Source: Yoonia sp. I 8.24 (lineage in GTDB: Bacteria > Pseudomonadota > Alphaproteobacteria > Rhodobacterales > Rhodobacteraceae). From it: 64,000 nucleotides of DNA. Positions 1-8,886 of this stretch are shown here, piece by piece. The stretch is from the NCBI RefSeq assembly GCF_022096995.1, contig NZ_JACXGQ010000009.1, positions 1-64,000 on the forward strand. Reading direction: 5' to 3'. Both the position numbers and the translations under genes were made by a program. Within the stretch, counting starts at the first letter, position 1, and each line of letters opens with the position of its first letter. The notes under the pieces are model-generated. The model had not been told where the DNA came from, searched no databases, and saw only the letters and a program-made list of their open reading frames with translations.

Positions 1-80
1 TCAAAGTAGTTGCTTGCAGAAGCAGTTGAACCCAGAGCAGCGATTGTTGCGGCGGCAAGTGCGATTGTTTTGATAGACAT
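1..80 (-). CDS. exported protein, N-terminus only (cut by window edge)
   Basis: Reading leftward from an ATG at 80, the first 26 codons give MSIKTIALAAATIAALGSTA followed by SASNYF, a textbook Sec signal peptide (basic start, Ala/Leu-rich core, cleavage near ASA). A Shine-Dalgarno-like AAGGAAC lies about 5 bases before the ATG. The mature protein lies outside the window, so its function cannot be judged. The same bases can be read in another minus-strand frame as part of a longer ORF, but that one has no recognisable composition, whereas this frame has both ribosome site and signal peptide. Confidence 0.7.
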   Translation of the reverse strand, partial: MSIKTIALAAATIAALGSTASASNYF

Positions 81-484
81 AATGTGTTCCTTTTTCTCTT
101 TTGTTTAGCGATGTTAGATCGCTGTTATTTGTCGCGGCGGCTTCGTTTGCCGTGTTGATGAAATGGATATCGGGTTCTTTTGGCCGTTCGAAAAGGGCTC
201 GGACGATCACGAAAATGGTGACCGATGTGATCAGAAATTTCTCTTGAATTCCGTAGAAGCACGCCCATGCGCTGGTTCTGTGCAGGGATGAACACAAGTG
301 AAATGATCTCTGTGCGATGAAGCAATTTTCGGCTGACATGCCGCTCACGAAACAACGTCGAACGCAAAAAAGTGTAGGCATATATTTCTTTCAAATCGCG
401 CCCGCGTGACCCGATGTTGCGGCCAATGAGCGTTGCCAAGCCGTATTTGACCTCGTAGGTCTTAGAAAAATTAAGGAGTCGCGC
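81..484. other. 404-base intergenic region between divergent genes
   Basis: This stretch separates the leftward exported-protein gene from the rightward phosphatase-like gene, so it must hold both promoters. I see no convincing -35/-10 pair, riboswitch-like fold or tRNA. The right end carries AAGGAG at about 472-477, the ribosome site of the next gene. ORFs that cross the region on the minus strand have low-complexity, Arg/Cys-rich translations and no ribosome site. Confidence 0.5.
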
Positions 485-1129
485 ATGGGCGAGATTGTAT
501 TTGTGCGTCACGGGCAGGCAAATTCCAGCGCAACAGATGAAGAAAGCTATGACAAGCTTTCTGAGATGGGGCATCAGCAGGCCCGCTGGCTTGGTGAATA
601 CCTCAGCGACCGGGAAGCGCCCTTTGACAAGGTGATCGCGGGCAGCTTGCGCCGCCATCGTGAAACGGCTGCGGGTATGGGGTTCGCTGATCCGGTTATC
701 GATCCGCGCCTAAATGAGATGGATTACTTTAATCTCGGTCAGGCTCTTGATGATGTGCATGGCGTGCCGATGCCTGGCCCGGAAGAATTTGCGGCTCATA
801 TTCCACAGGTGATGGAAGCATGGCATCGCGCGGAAATTCAGGGCGTTGAGACTTTTGCCTCGTTTGAGGATCGTGTGACCGGTGTTTTGCAAGAGGCCGC
901 ACAACCAGGAGTGCGCGTGCTTTGCGTCACATCGGGTGGGGTGATCGGGATGATTATCCGCCATTTGCTGCAGCTGGACCCGACCCGGCTGGCGCATGTC
1001 TTGTTGCCCATCATGAATACATCGGTCCACCGGGTTCACGTGATCCCGCAGGGACCAATATTGGCCAGCTTTAACGCTGCACCGCATTTAGACCAGCCAG
1101 ATCGCACCCATGCGATCACGCATTTTTAG
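485..1129 (+). CDS. histidine phosphatase superfamily protein, second catalytic His replaced
   Basis: The 214-residue protein has the size and fold signature of the phosphoglycerate-mutase-like histidine phosphatases. The phosphate-accepting motif RHG is at residues 8-10, and the usual LRRxxET block is at 55-61. The second conserved histidine, normally in an HGG motif, is Ser150 in VTSGG, so ordinary phosphatase chemistry may be altered; TSGG variants may be a subfamily trait. AAGGAG precedes the ATG. The next gene starts 9 bases after the stop, so the two are probably co-transcribed. Substrate unknown. Confidence 0.85.
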   Translation: MGEIVFVRHGQANSSATDEESYDKLSEMGHQQARWLGEYLSDREAPFDKVIAGSLRRHRETAAGMGFADPVIDPRLNEMDYFNLGQALDDVHGVPMPGPEEFAAHIPQVMEAWHRAEIQGVETFASFEDRVTGVLQEAAQPGVRVLCVTSGGVIGMIIRHLLQLDPTRLAHVLLPIMNTSVHRVHVIPQGPILASFNAAPHLDQPDRTHAITHF

Positions 1130-1138
1130 GGGGTATTT

Positions 1139-2179
1139 ATGGTACATCTTTGGGTTCGTTCAGAAAGCCGTGCAAACGAAGACCGTGTTGGGCTAACGCC
1201 AGACGGAGCTGCACAGCTATTGGCAAACGGTTTTCAGATCACTGTTGAGCAAAGCGCGCAACGGATCATTCCGATTGCACAATACGCTGAAGTTGGGTGC
1301 GCCATTGCACCAGAGTTTTCTTGGATGAATGCACCCGCGGATGCGCTGATCTTTGGGCTGAAAGAATTGCCAGAGGACGGGACGCCACTGCGGCACCGCC
1401 ACATCATGTTTGGGCACGCATATAAAGGTCAACCTGACGGGCGTATCTTGCTGGATCGGTTCCAGGCCGGCGGCGGTACGCTTTACGATCTGGAATATCT
1501 GACCCTTGCGGATGGGCGCCGGGTTGCCGCATTCGGATATTGGGCGGGGTATGCCGGGGCGGCGGTGTCGCTGATGTGTTGGGCAGCCCAGCAAAAGGGT
1601 GAACTGGCGGGGGCGGTTCACAGCTATCCAGATGCGGCGGCACTGCGGGGTGATTTGAAAACGCGTCTTGGCGCGACACGCCCAAACGCGCTGATCATCG
1701 GGGCTTTGGGCCGTGTTGGCACTGGCGGCGCAGATTTGTGCGAAGCTATGGGGGTGCAAGTTACAAAATGGGATATGGCCGAAACCGTATCGGGTGGACT
1801 TTTTCCTGAAGTGTTGGATCACGATATTTTCTTAAATTGTATCCTCGCGCGGCCGGGAACCCCCGTCTTTGTTCCCGCGGATGCAAAAACTGCGGATCGC
1901 AAGCTGACCGTCATCGGCGACATCGCTTGCGACCCGGACAGCGATTTTTCACCGATCAAAGTTTATGACCGCACGACAACTTGGGATGCACCAGCGCTGC
2001 GTGTGCATGATGAACCGGTGTTGGATGTCACCGCGATTGATAACCTGCCTTCAATGCTGCCTGCAGAAAGCAGTGCAGATTTTGCGGATCAACTCTTGCC
2101 GCATCTGATGACATTGGGCGCATTGGACCAAGATGTATGGGGTCGCGCACGCGATTGTTTCGAAAAAGCGGTGGGTTAA
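1139..2179 (+). CDS. saccharopine dehydrogenase, Lys1-like (NAD+, L-lysine forming)
   Basis: 346 residues, close to the length of fungal Lys1 enzymes. Residues 11-20 (RANEDRVGLT) match the N-terminal signature of the alanine dehydrogenase/saccharopine dehydrogenase fold. Lys75 in GLKELP and His93 in FGHAYKGQ sit where yeast Lys1 has its catalytic Lys77 and His96. A dinucleotide-binding glycine motif (GALGRVGTGG) is at 188-197. The reaction would interconvert saccharopine and lysine plus 2-oxoglutarate in the cytoplasm. The real direction here is unknown: the presence of dapB in the same window indicates lysine is made by the diaminopimelate route, so a catabolic or other role is likely. Confidence 0.82.
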   Translation: MVHLWVRSESRANEDRVGLTPDGAAQLLANGFQITVEQSAQRIIPIAQYAEVGCAIAPEFSWMNAPADALIFGLKELPEDGTPLRHRHIMFGHAYKGQPDGRILLDRFQAGGGTLYDLEYLTLADGRRVAAFGYWAGYAGAAVSLMCWAAQQKGELAGAVHSYPDAAALRGDLKTRLGATRPNALIIGALGRVGTGGADLCEAMGVQVTKWDMAETVSGGLFPEVLDHDIFLNCILARPGTPVFVPADAKTADRKLTVIGDIACDPDSDFSPIKVYDRTTTWDAPALRVHDEPVLDVTAIDNLPSMLPAESSADFADQLLPHLMTLGALDQDVWGRARDCFEKAVG

Positions 2180-2192
2180 AATCCACCCTACG
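2171..2192. repeat. small hairpin repeat, copy 1
   Basis: A 6-bp stem (2171-2176 with 2181-2186, one G-T pair) overlaps the stop codon of the saccharopine dehydrogenase gene and is followed by CCCTACG. The 12 bases ATCCACCCTACG recur exactly at 44323-44334, where they also form the right arm of a hairpin. Both copies lie at or between gene ends. The element may double as a weak terminator. Confidence 0.45.
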
Positions 2193-2510
2193 TTATAACA
2201 GGTCTTCTTCGGCGTCAGTTGGGTTGAGCCCCAATGCTTCCATCCCGGATTCGAGGTGGTCGGCCAGATGCGGCGATCCTTTGAGATAGCTGGCGGTTGG
2301 GGTTGTTGCCTCGCGCGCGGCTGTTTGCTGTGCCTCGGCTAGTTCGCTGGCGTCAAAACTGCCGCGCCCGATCCAAAACACCGAGACCAAGGCGACTTTC
2401 TCTTCGCCGGTCAACTGGCCCACGAACCCGTCAAATTCATTTTCCGCCCGGTGCAATTCGCGTGCGAGGATAATCACCTCGGCGATTTTATCTGATGAAA
2501 TGGCAAGCAT
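2193..2510 (-). CDS. DUF3775 domain protein
   Basis: 105 residues starting MLAISSDKIAEVIILAREL. The N-terminal ISxDKIxxII pattern and the later block ALVSVFWIGRGSFDAS match what I recall of the DUF3775 family, small cytoplasmic proteins without known function. The ATG at 2510 has a strong ribosome site (AAGGAG about 8 bases upstream); an in-frame ATG six codons earlier lies on top of that site and was rejected. It converges on the saccharopine dehydrogenase gene and is 62 bases downstream of rmuC, possibly in the same transcript. Confidence 0.75.
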   Translation of the reverse strand: MLAISSDKIAEVIILARELHRAENEFDGFVGQLTGEEKVALVSVFWIGRGSFDASELAEAQQTAAREATTPTASYLKGSPHLADHLESGMEALGLNPTDAEEDLL

Positions 2511-2572
2511 TATACGTTCTCCTTGCATTAGGTGTACCCGGGATCGGAACCGGACGCTTTGATCTGGCGCAA

Positions 2573-3736
2573 CTACTCTATCAAAGGGTTGACCTTGAGG
2601 GGGGCGTCGTTTGGGAGTTCTTCAAAATCGAAGTTATCTAACCGATCCGCGCGTTTGCCTGCGCGGGTGGCGGCGGTCAGCACGCCGGAAACGTCTTCGC
2701 CCGCTTGGCGCAGGTGCGTGTCCAGCTTAACCGCCTTTTCAGCGATGATCCCAACGTCGCGGTGGAGTAGCCGCAGCGCCTTGCGGATTTCGCCAGCCTG
2801 TTCCCGCATCCGCGCGTCTTTGAGGATCGCGCGCATTGTGTTCAGCGTGGCCATGCAGGTTGTTGGCGAGACGATCCAAACACGCGCGTCAAACCCGGCG
2901 CGCACGACCTCGGGAAGCCGCGCGTGCAGTTCGGCATAGACGGCCTCGGACGGGAGGAACATCAACGCGCCGTCGGCGGTTTCCCCTTCGATCAGGTATT
3001 TTTCGGAAATTGCTTTGATATGAACACGCACCGCAGCCCCAAGTGCGCGCAGGGCGTAGGCTTGGTCGTCTTTGGTTTCGGCGGCAGCGTAAGCTTCGTA
3101 GGCTTCAAACGGAAACTTCGCATCGATCACGATGGGCCCCGGTGGATTGGGCAGATGGATCAGGCAGTCCGCACGTTTCCCGTTCGAAAGGGTTGCTTGC
3201 AGCGTGTAGCTATCGGCGGGCAGGGCCTTAGAGACGATATCGGTCAGTTGGATTTCGCCGAACATGCCGCGCCGTTGCTTGTTCGACAGGATATCTTGCA
3301 GTGACAACACATCGCCCGACAGCTTTTCAATATTCGTCTGCGCCTTATCGATGGTCGCAAGTCGTTCTTGCAACTGCGTCAGGCTTTTGGTGGTTTTTTC
3401 CGATGATCCAGTTAGCGTGTCTTTCATCTTTTCTTGCACTTCGGCCAGCCGGGCTTCCATGGTTTGGATCACATGGACCTGTGCGATAGCTTGGGCATCG
3501 CTGACGGATTGAATGTTGCCTGCAAGCTGGCTTTGCCCTTGGCCAAGGGCGACGACATTTTGCGACAGCTGCCCGACTTGTTGGGCGATACTGCTGACGG
3601 CATCGGCAGACCGCCCGGCGCGGCGTGCAGTTGTTAGAAGCAATACAAGAACCAGCAACGTGACCGATATTGCGGCAAACCCGCCAATCACCCATGGATC
3701 GCTAAAAGCATAGGTCTGATCGCCAATCTGGATCAT
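2573..3736 (-). CDS. rmuC: RmuC-family DNA recombination protein
   Basis: 387 residues. A single N-terminal membrane segment (about residues 15-37, VIGGFAAISVTLLVLVLLL) is followed by a predicted coiled coil (about 45-150, rich in Q, A and S) and then the conserved RmuC nuclease-like domain, with QLTDIVSKAL, DCLIHLPN and VIDAKFPFEAYEAY recognisable. RmuC proteins limit inversions at repeats in E. coli; the biochemical activity is not settled. The ATG overlaps the mutL stop as ATGA, so the gene is translationally coupled to mismatch repair and may act in the same genome-stability pathway. Confidence 0.92.
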   Translation of the reverse strand: MIQIGDQTYAFSDPWVIGGFAAISVTLLVLVLLLTTARRAGRSADAVSSIAQQVGQLSQNVVALGQGQSQLAGNIQSVSDAQAIAQVHVIQTMEARLAEVQEKMKDTLTGSSEKTTKSLTQLQERLATIDKAQTNIEKLSGDVLSLQDILSNKQRRGMFGEIQLTDIVSKALPADSYTLQATLSNGKRADCLIHLPNPPGPIVIDAKFPFEAYEAYAAAETKDDQAYALRALGAAVRVHIKAISEKYLIEGETADGALMFLPSEAVYAELHARLPEVVRAGFDARVWIVSPTTCMATLNTMRAILKDARMREQAGEIRKALRLLHRDVGIIAEKAVKLDTHLRQAGEDVSGVLTAATRAGKRADRLDNFDFEELPNDAPLKVNPLIE

Positions 3737-5544
3737 GTGCGACCGAACAGCCGTTCAATATCGGATAGCTTCAATTCCACATATGTGGGGCGTCCGTGGT
3801 TGCATTGGCCAGCCAGTGGGGTGGCCTCCATTTCGCGTAGCAGCGCGTTCATTTCGGGGCCTTGCATCCGGCGGCCTGACCTGATGGATCCGTGGCAGGC
3901 GACCCGACTAAGGATCGCGTCAATTTTAGCTTTGACATTGGCGCTATCGCCTTGGTCTGCCAATTCATCAACGATGTCTTTGATCATGGCGCTTGCGTTG
4001 ATTTCGCCCAAAATCGCTGGGGTTTCGCGCACGGCAATTGCACCGCCGCCAAACGCCTCGATAGTGAGGCCCAGTTTTGACAGATCATCCGCGATGGACA
4101 AGAGCAGTGCGGCGTCGCCGTCGGATAGCTCGACAATTTCGGGAATCAAAAGCGCCTGCGCCGCGACCCCGTTTTCAGCCATTTGCGTTTTTAGCTTTTC
4201 GTAGACCAGCCGTTCGTGGGCGGCGTGTTGGTCAACGATGACGATACCGTTTTGCGTTTGCGCGATGATATAGTTTTCATGTACCTGCGCACGCGCCGCC
4301 CCAAGCGGGAGATGCGCGTGCTCGTCCTCTATTATGGGTTCGATCCTGGCTGATGGGGCTTCCTGGAAACCCGGCGCTTGGGCCTGAAATGTCATGGACC
4401 GCGCGCTAAAGCTGGGCCGGTCCATTTGGTAAACACGAGGTTCGGTTGGTTGCGGCTGCATCGCGCCGAGCGTCGCAGTTGCCACAGTCGTTGACGCCCT
4501 GTGCCCAGCATCTGCCAGCGCATGGCGCAGCCCCGATACGATCAATCCGCGCACAATGCCGGGTTCGCGAAAACGAACCTCGGATTTGGCCGGGTGCACG
4601 TTGACGTCGACAAGCGTCGGGTCGCAGTCAACAAAAAGTGCGGCAACCGGATGTCTGTCGCGCGACAACACATCCATATAAGCCGCCCGCAATGCGCCGA
4701 GCAGCATTTTATCACGCACCGGACGTCCGTTCACAAACAAGAATTGCGCAATCGCTGCGCCGCGCGAATAGGTCGGCAAGGCGGCGTAACCGGTCAGGTG
4801 AAACCCTTCGCGTTCGGTATCAATCGCCAGTGCATTTTCCGCAAATTCGCGGCCAAGCACGGTTTGCAACCGCCCGTGAAGCGCGTCGAACATATCGCCG
4901 CTTTGCGCGTCTGCGCGGAAGGCCGTGCGCGTGTCGCCCTTAGAGGCATCGCGCAAGATAAAGGTGACAAAGGGTTCGGCCATCGCCAGCCGTTTGACGA
5001 CATCACTGACGGCTTGCGCCTCGGCACGGTCGGTGCGCAGAAATTTCAAACGCGCGGGTGTCGCAAAGAACATATCGCGCAGTTCAACCACAGTGCCGCC
5101 GGATAGCGCGGCGGGGCGAACCGCATCCATCTTGCCGCCCGCGACATTGATCGTCGCAGCATCGCGCCCGTCAACGCGCGAGGTGATTGATAAACGCCCA
5201 ACAGCGCCAAGCGATGGTAGCGCTTCGCCCCTAAACCCAAAGGAATGAATATTGAGTAGATCAGAGCCGTCGATTTTTGAAGTTGCGTGACGTGATAGCG
5301 CAAGCGGCAAATCATCCGCTGCAATGCCGCAGCCATTATCCGTCACACGGATCAGGGTCTTGCCACCATCTGCGATCACCACCTCAATGCGGGTTGCCCC
5401 GGCATCAACAGCGTTTTCGACCAGCTCTTTGACGGCAGAGGCGGGGCGTTCCAACACCTCGCCCGCCGCAATCCGGTTGATCGCGGCGTCATCAAGCTGC
5501 CGGATCACCGGACGGGGCTTTATCTGGGGGTCTGCAATGGCCAT
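3733..5544 (-). CDS. mutL: DNA mismatch repair protein MutL, endonuclease type
   Basis: 603 residues with the GHKL ATPase domain up front: the AAGEVLERPASAVKELVENA motif (26-45), TDNGCGI (68-74), GFRGEAL (103-109) and ATPARLKFL (161-169). The C-terminal domain has DQHA-x2-E-x4-E at 438-449, ACHGSIRSG and a final CNHGRP, the three motifs of nicking MutL proteins found in bacteria without MutH. It couples MutS mismatch recognition to strand incision. About 360-415 is a variable linker. It is followed by rmuC with an ATGA overlap; upstream it is separated from the M16 peptidase genes by 49 bases. Confidence 0.97.
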   Translation of the reverse strand: MAIADPQIKPRPVIRQLDDAAINRIAAGEVLERPASAVKELVENAVDAGATRIEVVIADGGKTLIRVTDNGCGIAADDLPLALSRHATSKIDGSDLLNIHSFGFRGEALPSLGAVGRLSITSRVDGRDAATINVAGGKMDAVRPAALSGGTVVELRDMFFATPARLKFLRTDRAEAQAVSDVVKRLAMAEPFVTFILRDASKGDTRTAFRADAQSGDMFDALHGRLQTVLGREFAENALAIDTEREGFHLTGYAALPTYSRGAAIAQFLFVNGRPVRDKMLLGALRAAYMDVLSRDRHPVAALFVDCDPTLVDVNVHPAKSEVRFREPGIVRGLIVSGLRHALADAGHRASTTVATATLGAMQPQPTEPRVYQMDRPSFSARSMTFQAQAPGFQEAPSARIEPIIEDEHAHLPLGAARAQVHENYIIAQTQNGIVIVDQHAAHERLVYEKLKTQMAENGVAAQALLIPEIVELSDGDAALLLSIADDLSKLGLTIEAFGGGAIAVRETPAILGEINASAMIKDIVDELADQGDSANVKAKIDAILSRVACHGSIRSGRRMQGPEMNALLREMEATPLAGQCNHGRPTYVELKLSDIERLFGRT

Positions 5545-5593
5545 GCTACAAACTATAGCATTTCCACGCGATTCTACGAGAGCAGATTTACGA

Positions 5594-6907
5594 TCAGTTT
5601 GACGTAGTTAACAGACCTTCGGGTTGCCCGACGACAACGAAATGCAGATCCGCAGGGGCGAGCAATTCTGCCGCAACCCGGTTCACATCGTCCAAAGTGA
5701 CGGCTTCAATGAAAACGTTGCGATTGATCACATAGTCTGGCGAGAGACCGATCATCTGCATGCCGACCATGATGTTCGCGATGTCGCTGTTACCATCAAA
5801 TCGCAGCGGATATTCCCCTGTTAGATAGGTTTTGGCCGCCGTCAGTTCCACATCTGTTATCCCGTTTTCAGCAGTGTCAGCCCAGACATCACGGGTCACG
5901 CTGATCGCTTCGGCGATGGTCGCATTGGATGACGCAACAGTACCGATCATCATTTCCGCGTGAAATTTGGGGACCAAATAGGTGCCGATCCCATAAGTCA
6001 GCCCGCGCTTTTCACGCACCTCATGCATAAGCCGCGATTCAAAGCCGCCTGCGCCCAAGACGTGGTTGAGAATATAGGCGGCAAAGAAATCAGGGTCGTC
6101 GCGTTTCATGCCAGCGTGTCCGAAATATGCGACGGCTTGCGGGGTCGCATAGTCGATCACGGTCGTGCCGCCTGTAAGGCCAAAGGCAATATCGTCTGGC
6201 GATTCAGGCCCTTGCTCTGGTAAGTCACCCAGTAAAGTATCAAGCATTTGTCCGACCTGCGCGGCGGTAACATTGCCCACAACAGAAACATAAATCCTGT
6301 CTCGTGTCAGCGCGTTTTTATGCGCGTTGATTATGTCTGTTTGGGTCAACGCATTGACGCTATCCACGGTGCCATCGCTATTGGTGCCGTAAGGGTGATC
6401 GCCAAATGCAGCGGCGTTAAACGCAGCGCTTGCGATGCTATTGGGGCTCTTTTCTTCGGAAGCGATATTTGCAAGTACTTGCCCACGGACCCGATCAACC
6501 GCGTCTTGGTCAAATGTTGGTGCGATCAATGCCTGACGCAATAGTTCCAGTGCCGCATCTTGGTTTTCGGTCAGGAACTGAGCCGAAATGCCAACGGAAT
6601 CATCCGATGCAGAAAACCCGTAACTTGCGGCTAGGGCTTCGCGCGCTGTTTGGAATTCTTGGGCAGTCATATCGGCTGCCCCTTCTTCAAGCAGCCCCAT
6701 CATCAGATTGGTGGCGCCGCGTTTGCCAGGCAAGTCTAGCGAGGTGCCGCCACGAAACCGGATCTCAAGCGCGACAAATGGAATACTGGGTTCTTCGACG
6801 ACCCAAGCATTGATCCCGCCGGGGGATGTGACTTCTTTGATGTCAAGTTCGGCATGGGCCGTGGTGGCGAACACACACAGCGTGATTGCAATCAATTTAC
6901 GCAGCAT
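5594..6907 (-). CDS. M16 (insulinase) family protein, inactive partner subunit
   Basis: 437 residues with a Sec signal peptide (MLRKLIAITLCVFATTAHA). It has the M16 fold layout, but where the active family carries HxxEH it has LMMGLLEEGAADMT, so the zinc site is missing. Such copies form a heterodimer with an active M16 subunit in the periplasm. The start at 6907 is fixed by its one-base overlap (TAATG) with the stop of the active gene upstream; longer in-frame extension to 7027 lies inside that gene and was rejected. Conserved FRGGTSLDLPGKRGATNL and GAGGFESRLMHEVREKRGLTYG-type blocks are present. Confidence 0.9.
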   Translation of the reverse strand: MLRKLIAITLCVFATTAHAELDIKEVTSPGGINAWVVEEPSIPFVALEIRFRGGTSLDLPGKRGATNLMMGLLEEGAADMTAQEFQTAREALAASYGFSASDDSVGISAQFLTENQDAALELLRQALIAPTFDQDAVDRVRGQVLANIASEEKSPNSIASAAFNAAAFGDHPYGTNSDGTVDSVNALTQTDIINAHKNALTRDRIYVSVVGNVTAAQVGQMLDTLLGDLPEQGPESPDDIAFGLTGGTTVIDYATPQAVAYFGHAGMKRDDPDFFAAYILNHVLGAGGFESRLMHEVREKRGLTYGIGTYLVPKFHAEMMIGTVASSNATIAEAISVTRDVWADTAENGITDVELTAAKTYLTGEYPLRFDGNSDIANIMVGMQMIGLSPDYVINRNVFIEAVTLDDVNRVAAELLAPADLHFVVVGQPEGLLTTSN

Positions 6908-8238
6908 TAGCGGGCGTCCTCTTGGCTTGCGACAACCCAACCTGTGACGGCCTGATCGCGGTTGAATACTTTGGCGGCGGCGGCTTTGATATCTGCTTCG
7001 GTAACGGATTGCAGGATATCGGGCCACGCCTGTACGTCAGCAACTGCCAGGCTTTGGCTAAGTGCCGCGCCATAGCGGCGCGCCAACCCTTGGGTATTAT
7101 CCATCGCGTAAATCTCAGAAGCATGCAACTGCGTGCGGATACTGTCGATCCGCGCCGGGTCAATGTCGTTTTCCATGAAATCTGCGATGACTTGATCCAT
7201 CGCAGCTTCGGCTTCGGACAATGTGACACCGGTGGCGGGGACAACGGCGACCCGGAAAATACCTGTATCCAGAGAATTTCCGCTATAGGAGGCATTGGTA
7301 TAAAGCGCGGTTTGTGTGTCGAATTGCAACGCTGTACCAAGATCAGAGGTAAACGACGATCCACCAAGTAGCTCGGCCAGATAGGTCAGCGCTGCAGCTT
7401 CTTCTTGGGCGCCGGGATCGCGTTCAGGTGCAAGATACGTACGGCTGATATAGGGTTGGCTGACGCGTGGGTCAGTATAGGTAATCCGGCGTTCGGCGCG
7501 TTGTGGGGGCTCTTGCGGGCGCAGGCGTTCTGGCAGGTCTGGCTCTGCCGGGATCACGCCGTAATAGGTTTCAGCAAGCGTGCGCACATCATCCGGATCA
7601 ACATCGCCCGCGACAACTAAAATCGCGTTATTGGGTGCATAATAGCGGCCGTAAAACGCATTGGCGTCTTCAAGATCAAGCTGCTCCATCTCGTGTTTCC
7701 AGCCGATGATCGGCACGCCGTAACGGTGGTTTTGGAACAGCGCGGCGTTGAACTGCTCGCGGGCCAAGGCGCTGGGATTATTTTCGGTGCGCTGGTTGCG
7801 TTCCTCAAGGATCACATTGCGTTCGGTTTCGATATTATCAGCGGTGAGCGCCAGATTTGTCATCCGGTTGCTTTCCATCTGCATCATCAATTCTAGCCGG
7901 TCCGCTGCGATGCGTTGGAAATAGGCCGTGTAATCATAGCTGGTAAACGCATTGTCGCTGCCGCCATTCGCAGCAACGGTTGCAGAAAATTCGCCCGAGG
8001 CCAGCACATCCGTTTGCTTGAACATCAAATGTTCAAAGAAATGCGCAATACCTGATGTGCCTTCAGGTTCGTCGGCTGATCCGATTTTGTACCACACCAT
8101 ATGCACGGCAACAGGCGCGCGGTGGTCTTCGATCACAACGACTTCCATACCGTTATCAAGATCAAAGGTTGTCACCTCTTGCGCCTGTGCGGCGGTAGCT
8201 GCGGTGATTATCGCCATAGCGGTAAGCAAATGTTTCAT
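6907..8238 (-). CDS. M16 (insulinase) family zinc metallopeptidase, active subunit
   Basis: 443 residues with a signal peptide (MKHLLTAMAIITAATAAQAQ). The zinc-binding inverted motif HFFEH is at 66-70, preceded by GTSGIA and followed by NGGSDNAFTSYDYTAY, with the downstream acidic cluster ERNVILEER supplying the third ligand. Periplasmic peptidase of the pitrilysin/PQQL type; the natural substrate is unknown. Translation is coupled to the inactive partner by TAATG. The ATG at 8238 has AAGGG upstream; a GTG two codons earlier is an alternative but overlaps that site. Confidence 0.92.
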   Translation of the reverse strand: MKHLLTAMAIITAATAAQAQEVTTFDLDNGMEVVVIEDHRAPVAVHMVWYKIGSADEPEGTSGIAHFFEHLMFKQTDVLASGEFSATVAANGGSDNAFTSYDYTAYFQRIAADRLELMMQMESNRMTNLALTADNIETERNVILEERNQRTENNPSALAREQFNAALFQNHRYGVPIIGWKHEMEQLDLEDANAFYGRYYAPNNAILVVAGDVDPDDVRTLAETYYGVIPAEPDLPERLRPQEPPQRAERRITYTDPRVSQPYISRTYLAPERDPGAQEEAAALTYLAELLGGSSFTSDLGTALQFDTQTALYTNASYSGNSLDTGIFRVAVVPATGVTLSEAEAAMDQVIADFMENDIDPARIDSIRTQLHASEIYAMDNTQGLARRYGAALSQSLAVADVQAWPDILQSVTEADIKAAAAKVFNRDQAVTGWVVASQEDAR

Positions 8239-8324
8239 CGGCACCCTTTTTGGTTAGCTCAGGCGTAAACTGACGCTAGGACCCGCGATGTTCAAGCCGC
8301 CATACGCGGTTGTGAAGGAATGTT

Positions 8325-8834
8325 TTATTCAGCCGCTGGCGCGTTTGGAACAAGAACGCCAAGCGCTGCAAGTCGCGCCAACTCTGCATCTGCATCCAAT
8401 GCTTGCCCGGCGTAAAGCGGGAAGTACCGGTCACGGTTCAAGGGGTTGAACACATTTGACGCTTGCTTGCGTCGGCGTGCGTTCGCATCGCGTTCGGCCA
8501 AGTAGGCACGAATGTCGGCGTCCACGCCGTAGCGTGTCACCTGTGCGATCAGGCCGGAATCGCTTGCTGGGACACCTCCAGCCTGTTGCACGGCACGATT
8601 GCCACCAAGTGCCGCAATCGCATCGGCTTTGGGTGTGGGGTCGGCAAGGTTCGCACCACCGGGTGTGGGTGTCACAAGCGCCAGTGTTTCAGGTAATGCG
8701 AGCGGCTGCGCGGGAATGACCGAAAACTCATCTGGGCCGCCATCCGTTGTCCGCATGTCGCGCAAGGAACGTTCCGTATTGCCGCAGGCCGCAAGCGTGA
8801 CAAAGGCTAGAACTGATAAAATCATTGCACGCAT
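8325..8834 (-). CDS. DUF3035 lipoprotein
   Basis: 169 residues if started at the ATG at 8834; an ATG four codons upstream (8846) is equally possible. The N-terminus MRAMILSVLAFVTLAACG is a lipoprotein signal with lipobox LAAC, giving a lipidated Cys. The body has the DEFSVIPAQPLALPETLALVTPTPGGANLADPTP block typical in my memory of the DUF3035 family, which usually follows lspA in Rhodobacterales, as here (52-base gap). Predicted to sit in the inner or outer membrane facing the periplasm; function unknown. It depends on the upstream lspA product for maturation. Confidence 0.8.
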   Translation of the reverse strand: MRAMILSVLAFVTLAACGNTERSLRDMRTTDGGPDEFSVIPAQPLALPETLALVTPTPGGANLADPTPKADAIAALGGNRAVQQAGGVPASDSGLIAQVTRYGVDADIRAYLAERDANARRRKQASNVFNPLNRDRYFPLYAGQALDADAELARLAALGVLVPNAPAAE

Positions 8835-8886
8835 GAAAGCACCCATTGGTAATGTCGGGGTCTTGTACCCCAAGCCCGCGACAACG

